From the NCBI GenBank assembly GCA_029379385.1, contig CM055605.1, positions 17,891,001 to 17,955,000 on the forward strand: 64,000 bases of DNA. The letters run 5' to 3'. The position numbers and the translations under genes were made by a program. The DNA comes from Quillaja saponaria (taxonomy: Eukaryota > Streptophyta > Magnoliopsida > Fabales > Quillajaceae). How positions within the stretch are numbered: position 1 is the first letter of the stretch; each line of letters starts with the position of its first letter. The notes under the pieces were generated by a model. That model had not been told where the DNA came from. It worked only from the letters and a program-made list of their open reading frames with translations, and did no database searches. Positions 12,847 to 23,235 of this stretch are shown here, piece by piece.

Positions 12847-13870
12847 TGTAAATTTATTTTTCTTTACTTAGGAAGATATTATGGAAAAAGATAATGACGA
12901 TGAGGATGGATCATAAGACAAGGACTTTGACAATGATTAAGGTGTTTTTATGTTGAAATTATTAGTTTATTTTGTGCTTAGAACTTGTTTCGTTATGTTT
13001 AACAAATATTTGCATTTTTATTTGAGTTTGGAATGCTAAATATGTGTATTTTTTGGATTTAATTAGTATTGTTGTGTAAATGGATGAATTTATTATTTTC
13101 TTTTTGAATTTGTGTTTATTTTAAATACTAGAAACATGTTTTGAATTTAAAATATGGAAAAATCTAATAAAATACAAAAAAAAAAAAAAAAAAAAAGAAG
13201 TCAAAATTTGGGTAATTTAGTGACAAAATAGTGACAGATTAATGATGGAATGGTCCAAACTTATTTCAGTTTAGCGACAGATTTATGACAAATTTTTTCA
13301 TACTTATCTAAGTTTAGCGACGACTTTGCGATGAATTTGCGACAGAAGCCTATATTATTTTAGCGATGGATTTGCAATGGAAGACTGTATTACTTAAATG
13401 ACAAAATTTTTCATCAATGTGTTACGACAAAAAACCTGTAAAGAATTTAATGAGGGATTAGCAATGAAAATAGTCTGTCGCTATCATATAACGACTAAAT
13501 TAGTGACCTAATAAATTCTGTCACTACCTAGCGACGAAGAATTTGTGATGGACTAGTTTTGTCACAAATCTTTGGCTATTCTGTTGCTAAACTATTTTGC
13601 AATAGAATAGTGACGGATTTGTGACAGAACTAGTTTGTCGCAAAACTGCGAATTTCTAGTAGTGGCACAACTCACTGATCAAAGTATTAAAAGTTTTTGT
13701 TATTTGATTTGTATTTTTCTATAGGCATTTTAAGCCATTTGTGTTCTTTTATTGAAAAAATCCATTCCAAGAGGCTAAAAGTTTTCTATACCCAAATGCA
13801 TGTGTGATATTAAATTAATTATTAATAATTAAATCTTAATTAAGTGTTCTTTCTATAACTTTCTCTTTAT

Positions 13871-13926
13871 TGATGATTTCATTGTTGCATATAGCTACAC
13901 CATCCATCTTGTAGCACTAAAAAAAG

Positions 13927-13961
<35 letters not shown>

Positions 13962-14632
13962 GAAAGAAAGAGAAATAATAAGCAATAAAAGCTGTCAATT
14001 TTTAAAAATTACTTAGTTGGCTCAAGTGTGGTTAAAAGTGTTGTTTTAAATTAAAAGAGATCAAAGTTATAATTATTATACAACTTACCTAAACCCTAAC
14101 AATTTAATATATACTATTATAATATAAAACAAACACACAGAAAAGAGAAAAGCAGAGAAAGTTGGCATCTGAAAAAGTTAAGAGTTGTGGGTAAAATTTT
14201 GGTTGTGTTTCAATTCTCTTGAGGTAAGTTGTCAAATTTCTTAAATTGTATCATTCTCCCTTAAATTATGATTATGTTTTTATTGTAAATTTGGCGATTT
14301 AGTCTTAAACCCTACTTTTGCAATAAAATCAAATGTATATGAATGCAAGCTTATTTTGGGTTAATAGCATAAGGATTTTATAGAGTTTTACACACCTAAA
14401 AATATATAAAAGATGAAATCAAGAACTTTAATAATTAGGTAGAAATCGAGATTTTATTTAAGGGACACCTTTGGTGTGAGAACTAAGATTCTAGTTTTCA
14501 AAATATTTATTTTATAGTAACCCCAATTATAAATATAATTTATATAGAGTATTATATTAAATTAAACCACCCATCATGGCCATTCATGGAAACATAAATT
14601 TTGTAGTAAAATTGGAAATATTTCATTTATTA
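13871..14632. other. intergenic DNA with purine microsatellite
   Basis: Downstream of the 4CL copy 2 UTR. Holds an A/AAAAG-rich purine tract at 13918-13972, then AT-rich DNA with no recognisable gene up to the copia target site TTTAG at 14633-14637. Confidence 0.6.
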
Positions 14633-14637
14633 TTTAG

Positions 14638-14842
14638 TGTTAGAGCCTAAATATAGGCAGCTTAATTAGTGGGTCAAATTTCCTTATTTATAGTTTTCTT
14701 ATTTCTGTGTAATTTCTATTACGTATTTGGTTGATATTTAGTCTAGGTTCACTATGTTAGGTTAAACACTTTAGCTTATAAATAGAGGCTCCCTCTTGTA
14801 CATTTAAAATCATCTGAATATACAATCTTCTTATATTCAACA
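14638..14842 (+). repeat. 5' LTR of copia element
   Basis: Starts TGTTAGAGCC and ends TATTCAACA. Contains the TATA-like CTTATAAATAGAGG near 14775, likely the retroelement promoter. Confidence 0.95.
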
Positions 14843-14959
14843 TGGTATTACTATCATTCCAGTAGTACGATTATTGTTCATCGGGGGGTACTGTTCATCG
14901 GTATGTCTACCTCTGAAAAATCTAAAATCGGTATGTAAAAACCTAGTACTCTTACCTCT

Positions 14960-17900
14960 GTGTTTTCTGGATCTCCTGTTATTAATATAGCTAACATTGT
15001 TCAATTAGCCAATTCACTTGAATTTTCACCATCTAATGACAAGAATGTCTCATTATCAGCTACTGAATATGATACGTTCTTACAGTATCAAGCTACCCAG
15101 CAATCTTCTCATGGTAATTCTGTCGCTTGCCTTTCTCAGACCCCTTATGACACTTAGATTCTTGATTCTGGTACCTCTGATCACATATCTGGCAATCCCA
15201 AACTTTTTTCTAGTATTAGTAATCCATCATCACTTTCCACTGTCATTATAGGTAATGGCTCCACAACCATTGCTAAAGATATAGGTCAAGCTACACGATT
15301 ATCTTCTTTGCCTTTAGAATCTGTGTTTTATGTCCCTGAATGGTCATTTAGTCTGATTTCTATTAGTCAATTGACTCGTTCTCTTAATTGTTCTGTCACT
15401 TTCATTGATAATTCTTTTACTATACAGGATCGACGTACGAGACGAACGATTGGCACATGGTGTGAGTCACAGGGCCTCTACCATCTTACCACACTACCTA
15501 CATCTTCAGTGGCTTTCTCTACAGATGTATCACCTATTCTCATTCATAGTCGATTAGGTCATCCTAGTCTATCTAAGCTTCAGAAGATGGTTCCTCGTTT
15601 GTCATCCCTATCATCTTTAAATTGTGAATCGTGTTAACTTGGCAAGCACACACGTGCTTCGTTTCCAAAGCATAGTCGTTTTAGAGAAGAGTCTCCCTTT
15701 CATCTTGTTCATACTGATGTTTGGGGTCCTAGTCATGTTAGTTCATCTTTGGGATTTTAGTATTTCGTAATCTTTATTGATGACTATTCTCGTTGCACCT
15801 GATTATTTTTAATGAAAAATCGTTCTGAGTTATTTTCTATATTCTAACAGTTTTGTGCTGAAATTAAAACACAATTTGGTGTTTCTATTCGTATTTTGCA
15901 TAGTGATAATGCATGTGAATATTTTTCTACATCATTTCAACATTTTATGACATCTCAAGGTATGTTGCATCAATCATCTTGTTCTCACACCCCTCAACAA
16001 AATGGAGTTGCTGAGCGCAAAAACAGACATTTAATTAAAACAGCTCGCACTCTATTTACTTCATGATCATGTTCCACTTTGGTTTTGGGGTGATGCTATA
16101 CTTACTGCATGCTACCTTATTAATCGCATGCCATCTTCTACATTGCATAACAAAATTCCATATTCTATCGTCTTTCCTAATCATCCCTTATATTCACTTT
16201 TGCTTCGTATCTTTGGTTGCATTTGTTTTGTTCATGATCTAACACCTGGACAAGATAAACTCTCTTCTAAATTATTTAAGTGCATCTTCTTGGGTTATTC
16301 TCGACTTAAAAAAGGGTATAAATGTTACTGTCCAAATAAGAATCGTTACTTTATCTCTGCTGATGTTACATTTTTTGAGGAATCTTCATTCTTTTCCTCG
16401 AGTATTCCCGAGTCACCTTCTATCTCTGAGGCTCTTCCGGTTCCTTATCTTTGACCAAATGACTATGTATCATCTGCACCACTACCTGATCTTCCAGCAG
16501 ACATTGTTGATATACCTGATGACTCACCTTCTGTCCCAACACCTTCCTGTGCCTCGGATCCTACTTCACCACCTATTTTACGAAGAGGTACTCGTTCAAC
16601 TCATAATCCTTATCCTATTTATACTTTTTTGAGTTATCATCATTTATCTTCACCCTATTATACATTTGTCTCCTCTTTGTCTTCTATTTATGTTCCAAAG
16701 TCCACCAGTGATGCTCTTGCTTATCACGGGTGGCGGCAGGCCATGATTGATGAAATGAATGCCTTACATACTAATGGTACTTGGGAATTGGTCTCTTTAC
16801 CTTCTGGAAAATCCATTGTTGGATGTAAATGGGTATACACCGTAAAAGTTCATCCTGATGGTTCTGTTGATCGCTTAAGGGCTAGATTGGTAACAAAAGG
16901 CTACACTCAGGTCAATGGTGTGGATTATTTAGAAACTTTCTCTCCCATAGCTAAAATTACATCTGTCAGGGTTTCTATATCTCTAACTGCTATTTTTGAT
17001 TGGCCACTCTATCAATTGGACATCAAAAATGCTTTTTTACATGGTGACCTTGATGGAGAAGTCTTTATGGAGCAACCACCTGGTTCTGTTGCTCAGGGGG
17101 AGTCTGGTATGGTGTGTCGATAGAAAAAGTCTCTATATGGCTTAAAGCAATCTCCTAGAGCTTGGTTTGGTAGATTCAGTGAAGTTGTTCTTAGTTTTGG
17201 CCTTTAGAGGTGTACTGTTGATCACTCAGTTTTCTATAAACATACACCTAATGACATAATTCTTTTAATTGTATATGTGGATGATATTGTGATTACAGGT
17301 GATGATAATCATGGGATTCAGCAATTGAAATCATTCATACAGTCTAGGTTTCAAACTAAAGACTTAGGACATCTAAAATACTTCTTGGGCATTAAGGTTG
17401 CAAGATCACAATTGAGTATTTTTCTTTCTCAAAGAAAGTATTGTCTGGATGTCTTGAGTGATATAGGTATGTTGGATTCCAAACCTGTAGATACTCCTAT
17501 GGATCCCAATACTAAACTTGTACCAGATGAGGGGGAGTTACTAACAAATCCTGAGCAATATAGATGTCTTGTTGGTAAACTGAATTATCTCACAGTCACT
17601 AGACCAAATATTGCTTTTACAACTAGTATGGTTAGCCAATTTCTTTCTCAGCCTCGAACATCTCATTGGAATACTGTTATTCGTATCCTAAGATACCTTA
17701 AAACTATACTCGAAAATGGATTATTATATAAGAATCACGGGCATACTCTAGTTCGAAGACATGGTCGTGGTCATACATTAGTCCATAAACATAATTCTAC
17801 TCCAGTTCAAGGTTATAACGATGCTGATTGGGCAGGCTCTTAATTTGACAGAAGATCTACTACAGGATACTGTATATTTCTGGGTGGAAATCTTGTTTCA

Positions 17901-18284
17901 TGGAAAAGCAAAAAGCATACTCTTGTTGCAAGATCCAGTGCTGAATCTAAATATAGGTCCATGACTCATACCATTACTGAGTTAGTTTGGCTGAAAAATC
18001 TATTAGACGAACTTGGATTTCAGCACTCACAGCCTATGGAGTTAGTATGTGATAATCAAGCTGCATTACATATTGCATCAAATTCAGTCTTTCATGAACG
18101 AACAAAACATATAGAAGTTGACTGTCATTTCGTTCGTGAGAAGCTTATGGATAATACAATCAAGACTACATATGCAAAATCAGAAGATCAGTTAGCAGAC
18201 TTATTCATAAAATCTTTGACAGGAAACCGATTGCGATATCTATGCAACAAGTTTGGAACATATAATCTTTATGCTCCAGCTTGA
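14960..18284 (+). pseudogene. copia pol polyprotein with stops
   Basis: Reads through several in-frame stops. Protease ILDSGTSDHISGN near 15160; pre-integrase HSRLGHPSLSKLQ near 15545; integrase with VHTDVWGPS, IDDYSRC, HSDNACEYF and PQQNGVAERKNRH (to about 16060); RT from about 16700 with GCKWVYTVKVHPDGSVDRLR, LDIKNAFLHGDLDGEV and catalytic YVDD at 17274-17285; RNase H with YNDADWAGS then a stop, [14 protein letters not shown] and the terminal [14 protein letters not shown] small in-frame duplication (GHTLVRRHGRGHTLVHKH, near 17740-17795) interrupts the RT-RNase H link. At least seven stops mean no full product, though catalytic motifs survive. Confidence 0.93.
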
Positions 18285-18291
18285 GGGGGAG

Positions 18292-18496
18292 TGTTAGAGC
18301 CTAAATATAGGCAGCTTAATTAGTGGGTCAAATTTCCTTATTTATAATTTCCTTATTTCTGTGTAATTTCTATTATGTATTTGGTTGATATTTAGTCTAG
18401 GTTCACTATGTTAGGTTAAACACTTTAGCCTATAAATAGAGGCTCCTTCTTGTACATTTAAAATCATCTGAATATACATTCTTCTTATATTCAATA
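18292..18496 (+). repeat. 3' LTR of copia element
   Basis: Same 205-bp sequence as the 5' LTR; its last dinucleotide has changed from CA to TA. Directly followed by the target duplication TTTAG. Confidence 0.95.
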
Positions 18497-18501
18497 TTTA
18501 G

Positions 18502-20055
18502 TAATCGATAAATCATTGAAACATGAAAAAAAATACGTTTTAATATGAAAACAATTGAAAGAAATAAATTTTGAAAAAATCATTGTAACCTTAGAATAAA
18601 TATAGTAACAATATAAACAAATATAGTAACAATATATTCTAATTACTCCTTAAATGGTTGTCATTTTCTTAGTAAACTTAAAATTTAGATATTAAAGGTA
18701 TTATTGTAATTTCTTATTTATATTAATTAATTCTAGAAAAATTCGTAATGTAATATTTTGTTATTTTTGGACTTAAAACTCCCTTATGATAAAGTTAGAC
18801 ATAGTTTGGGTAATTAATTAATTTATCAGATAAGTTTTCTTGATTTTCGTGTCTCTCTAGTTAAGCAATTTTGTACTCTTTCATAGATTACTAGATTTTT
18901 TGGTTTGTGCGCTACTTGTGGCTTTTGGTTCTTGGTTTTGACGTTTAGGTTATTGAAGTGAGTGCTCTTGTTTCCTTCAAGTTTTGACGTTTTCTTTTGA
19001 TGAAACTGTCTTTTTATGAAATTAGATAAAAATATATTGATTAATAAATGACAGTATATTTGTATATTAATTTTCAAATGACCGGGTCCAGTATGAAATT
19101 TAGTGAGATTTCTGTTTTTAATAAATGGTGATATTGTTGAAACTTTGTGCTATGAAATAAAGTTGTTTTCGTGAAATTGACAACCTATTGTGACTATGTA
19201 GTTTTGATTGTATTGTTATTTTTCTTGCTAGTAGGGTTTAAAAACTAGCATATTGTTGTTCTAGAACTATTATTGATTGATTATTGCTTCTGAGGTTTCA
19301 GGTATGATCTTAGTCATGTCTGTGAGATAAACTTAAAATAACTGTTTTGGTTTTGTGAAAATTATTTAATGACGAGTTGATTATTTTTACTAAATATTGT
19401 TTAAACCATGTTTGGATCCAACTAGTTGGAAACTTAATTACTTGTTAAGCGATGTCGCTTACTCATCCTTATCCCTTTTAGGTGAACAATATGATTTTCT
19501 TTTTACACGGAGTGTTGGATTGGTTGGTTGTAGGATTCAATTCATCTTCTTTAAGTTAGAATAGATTTTGGTTTTATTTTAGAGATTGTGTAATTTTGGT
19601 TATGGATCTTGTTGGGATATTTATGTAATTGAAGATTTAGATTGCTCTATATTCCATAACCTTGTGATTTTTTAAATTTAAGATATTATGATTTATTTTT
19701 AAGATTGATATTGTACAGGTGTAAGCTTGCACATGTGTTGGGCAGAGCCCTAAACACGTGCGTCATTGTCACTTGCTTCTAATGGGTTTGGGGCGCGACA
19801 CGTCTTATTTACCAGGAAACTTCAATCATTGCCTATTCTATACCTTAAAGATGTATCTTAAGGTACATAACTACATGGTCTTTCATAATACCATGCAAGG
19901 AAATGAGTAGGTTTGTAAGTTTAACTTATTGACTTTCTTTTGGACTAAAGCCTAACAAAGTAGGCTCCCCCATTATAAGTCTAATTGGTGAGACATATTC
20001 TTTTCACGATGGCCACCTCTCATCCTTTAGCTTAAGGTTTCAATGACCCTATATG
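18502..20055. other. intergenic DNA, possible end of a decayed Ty3 LTR
   Basis: No gene recognised. Near 19700-19802 the sequence GTGTAAGCTTGCACATGTGT ... GGTTTGGGGCGCGACAC resembles the 3' end of plant Ty3/gypsy LTRs, but no partner LTR, primer site or coding region is adjacent, so this is tentative. The rest is AT-rich and unassigned. Confidence 0.4.
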
Positions 20056-20394
20056 TGTTGAAAATAATAAACTTTATTTTCCTATGAATAAATGGTTAGT
20101 GGAAGTTACAAAGGTGTGAGTTATTTTGATGTAATTAGGTTTTATGAGGTAGTTAATTTCTTATAATATGTGATTATAAATTATTGTGTACTAGAGGGAG
20201 TTTTTTGTTGTTGTTGTTAAAGTGTAATAAAATTGTTGCAATGGGTTAAAGTCCTAAATATCTAGGGTAATGAATATTTAATCCATATTAGTGCACATTT
20301 AGTTGTGTGTCTTTAGAATTGCTATTACGAGTCTTATAAATACCTATTATATGTGTTCAATTTGAAATCATGCAAGTAGAAATCATTCCTAACA
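20056..20394 (+). repeat. 5' LTR of copia family A
   Basis: 339 bp, shorter than its relative at 44828-45227 because the segment before the terminal TAACA is deleted. The primer site, complementary to tRNA-Met, follows after a short AAA spacer. Confidence 0.85.
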
Positions 20395-20439
20395 AAATGG
20401 TATCAGAGTCTAAGTGCCCTAATTTTATGAGTTTGAGAG

Positions 20440-23235
20440 ATGTCTAATGGATCTGGAATGTCTCATTTCGATTTTTATGTCCTACTAAAGACAACAATGA
20501 CAATTGGCGTCTTCATATGAAACCTTTGCTTGATGCAAAAAAGGCATGAGAGATCGTAGAGAAAGGATATGACTAACCATAAGATGAAGCTATTTTGACT
20601 ACAGTTGAAAAAGATGCCTTACAAAAAGTTAGGAAGAAGGATCAACAAGCTCACACCCTCATCTATCAAGGAATGGATGAGTTTATGTTTGAGAAGGTGC
20701 ACTAGCAACTATTGCCTAGGAAGCTTAGGAGATTTTGCAAACCTTTCTCCAAGGAGTTAAAAAAGTGAAAAAGATTTAACTCCAAATATTGAGAGAAGAG
20801 TTTAAAGCTTTGCACATGAAGGAATCTAATTCAATTTTTGATTATTTTTCAAGAATGTGAGCCATTGCCAACCAATTGAAAATGTATAGAGAAAAAGTAG
20901 AATATGTTTATATGGTGAAGAAAATCCTTAGCTATGGACTTTGAGACCATGTCAATTGAGCAACCTATAGGATTATTACAGACCCATGAAGAACAATTTA
21001 AGAAGAATGAGGAGAAGCCTTTTGAACAAGCTCTCTAAGCTAAGGTTTCTTCCAAAGAAAAAGAATGTCTACAAGAATGAAGCAAAAGAGGTCGTGGTAG
21101 TGGATGAGGAAGAAGAGAAAGAGAAAGAGGAGGATATCATTTTGAAAACAATAACGAAGAATATGCCAAAAATCATCAAAGTCCTTGGAAAAGGAAAAGA
21201 AAATTATTCAAGACCAAATAAGAGGAGGTATGACAAAACCAATGTTGGATATTATAATTGTCATAAATTTGATTATTTTACTTTGGAACACTACAAGAAA
21301 TTACCATATCTGAACCTACCTTTTTCCTAGACTTAGATACCACTAATTGTGTTTGTAATTTATATATTTGCATCTGCAAACTTACAAACTTCGATAATGC
21401 TTTAAAAATTTTGAATGCTGACACAAATACTATATTGCAGACGCATATAATGGTTTAATTTTGCACTATTATTATTTTGTTTGTTATTTTATTTAAAAAA
21501 GTGCACTTCTGCGTCTGCCACTTAACATAACTGCGTCTGGGGTGACTGACGTAAATAATTCTGAATTATATCAGATCTGGAGTGCGATTAATTTTTTTCC
21601 TCTTATCTCTCTGTCTGTTCTCTTTCTACTTTCTCCCTTCTGATATGGGTTCTACTGCCATCACTGTTGCTACCTCCCGATGAGAAGATTCCATTCAGTC
21701 AGGCCACTACCACTCTGTTAAGCCCTTGCTTCTTAGTTAGAACCAGTATATGTACTTTCTCTCTTTTCTTTTTGGTTTTCTTGCCTCTTTGAAATTGCTT
21801 TGGATTGATTTTGAGTATGGATTTTGATTGTTGATATGTTAATTTGTGTTTTATGGTTTTTATATATATATATATATTTATGGATTTGTGGGGTATGAAA
21901 TTGAAAATTTATGGGGTTAATTAAGGGTTTTGGAATTTATGGTGTTATGAAATTGTACATTTGTTGGGTTAGAGATTTTAGAATTTATGGGGTTAGGGAC
22001 TTTGGAATTTGGGAATTTGAGAATTTTTGAGGTTCGTGGGACAAAATAGTGGAGTACAAGTTATTTTGGAAATCCAGAAGTATTGACATGATCGTGGGAC
22101 AAATAAGATTTGTAAGAAGAAATAGAATGATATTTGGATCAATGGTTAGGAATATTATATCCAAGTTAAAAGCTTTGTAAAATAGGGTTCAAGGGACAAA
22201 ATGATAAAGTAAAAGTCCTGTCAGGAATCTGTGAGTACCAATATTACTGTGTGGACGAATAAGACCTGTGAGAAGAAACAAAATGTAATTTGGATCAATA
22301 GTTAGGATTCTATGTCCAAATTAGATTACAAGTTAGAAGATTTATCAAATAAAGTTTTGAGGGCAAAACAGTCAAGTGTAAGCTTGTTTGAGAATTCGGG
22401 AGTGCTAACATAACTGTGGGGATGAATAACACATGTAGAAAGAAATGAAATGCTATTTAGATCAACAATTAAGATTTTACGCTCAAATTATCTTAATTTT
22501 TATCTTACGCATATCATGTTAAGTATAACTGATAATATATTTATTTTTATTATTTCAGGTTGCACCTATTACTTGTGGCCCTTCACACCTCAGTCAGTAA
22601 GATGATGACTAAAGTCAAGATATCAAAAATTTAAGATTAGGAGATTATTTTTTGACTGATATACTATATATTAGATATATTGTAAATATTGTTAGGATGA
22701 CATTATGTAAAATAATATTTTATTTATGTAAAAAGCTTTATTTTAAATATAAAATATTCTTTTGAACAGGCATATACAAATATAAATTAATAAACAATAA
22801 TAATAATATTTTAAAAAATATTTACCTAATTAAGTTTTCCTTTTAAATATATGAGTTTACAATTAACAAACACTAATAACAATTAAAAAGTAAAAAATAT
22901 GTTAATGTTGTAAACTCTACATTTGCATTTTAGTTATCTGCATCTTAGATATCCGTGAAGTATTGGCGTTTGCATTTCTGTGTCTGCTCATCCATGTCAA
23001 TATTTTAAATGCAAATATATTGTCAATAGTTATTAGCCTAGAATTTGAGTTTGGTGACCAGACGCAAAAAAACAAAAGCAGATAATTATTCATTTACGGT
23101 AGCTATTTCTGGTTATCTGTATCTAGAGGTAGAGATACTGTAATTTCTTATAGTTGAATGTCGCAATACTATTATTGTTGAATAGAATGCCAATCTACTT
23201 GAAGAAATTAATTTTATGCCAACTTTATTGTTACT
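20440..23235 (+). pseudogene. copia family A gag, split in its zinc knuckle
   Basis: UBN2-type gag: CPTKDNNDNWRLHMKPLLDA near 20480-20545, then [18 protein letters not shown] near 20640-20695, with stops and frame changes. The nucleocapsid CCHC knuckle begins YYNCHKFDYFTLE near 21250-21288 and its last cysteine lies after the CACTA insertion at about 23157-23160. Not translatable as one protein. Confidence 0.85.
21289..23155. mobile_element. non-autonomous CACTA element nested in copia gag
   Basis: Left end CACTACAAGAAATTAC at 21289; right end GTAATTTCTTATAGTT to 23155 (inverse AACTATAAGAAATTAC). Target duplication GAA at 21286-21288 and 23156-23158; removing one copy plus the element joins the zinc-knuckle reading. 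Subterminal repeats of TGCGTCTGCCAC and CATCTGCAAAC type occur at both ends. No transposase is visible in its 1.87 kb. The same terminus recurs at 35520. Confidence 0.88.

Larger units (their letters stand above)
9574..13664 (+). mobile_element. non-autonomous CACTA (En/Spm) DNA transposon, 4.1 kb
   Basis: Left end CACTACCAGAAAA at 9574; right end TTTCTAGTAGTG at 13653-13664 (inverse CACTACTAGAAA). Flanks CCA (9571-9573) and GCA (13665-13667) fit a 3-bp target duplication with one change, and joining the flanks recovers the 4CL exon 6 context of copy 1. Subterminal regions 9605-10080 and 13200-13650 are packed with variants of GTGACGAAATTAGCGACGGA in both orientations, typical of TNPA-binding subterminal arrays. 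A tnpA-like gene is inside, but no TNP2-type transposase is visible, so it would need an autonomous partner. Confidence 0.9.
7775..13870 (+). pseudogene. 4CL: 4CL copy 2, truncated pseudogene interrupted by a CACTA element
   Basis: Tandem relative of copy 1. Intron 1 is kept (about 7775-8606, including the shared CCACGTGGAAAGCTGTATGG), but exon 1 is absent upstream. Exon 2 begins GGTTAC at 8607 and leaves homology within about 20 bases at a stop. About 470 bp of unrelated sequence follows. The end of exon 4 returns at about 9099-9127, exon 5 at 9237-9338 and exon 6 at 9471-9573. Exon 5 has lost its CAG acceptor (CAA) and GT donor (GC). Exon 6 is cut in the codons just before the stop by the CACTA element 9574-13664. 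The final codons and TGA (13676-13678) and the 3' UTR homology to about 13870 lie beyond it. Without exon 1 (AMP-binding box I) no enzyme can be made. Confidence 0.9.
14638..18496 (+). mobile_element. Ty1/copia LTR retrotransposon, gag deleted
   Basis: Complete structural copy: LTRs 14638-14842 and 18292-18496 (205 bp each, about seven differences by eye), target duplication TTTAG at 14633-14637 and 18497-18501, a weak primer site TGGTATTACTATCA right after the left LTR, and a purine tract TTGAGGGGGAG at 18281-18291 before the right LTR. Order protease, integrase, RT, RNase H defines copia. Almost no gag remains between the leader and the protease. Confidence 0.95.

Noticed and set aside
19700..19802. 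Full Ty3/gypsy element
   Set aside because: Only an LTR-end-like GGGGCGCGACAC was seen; no primer site, coding region or partner LTR.
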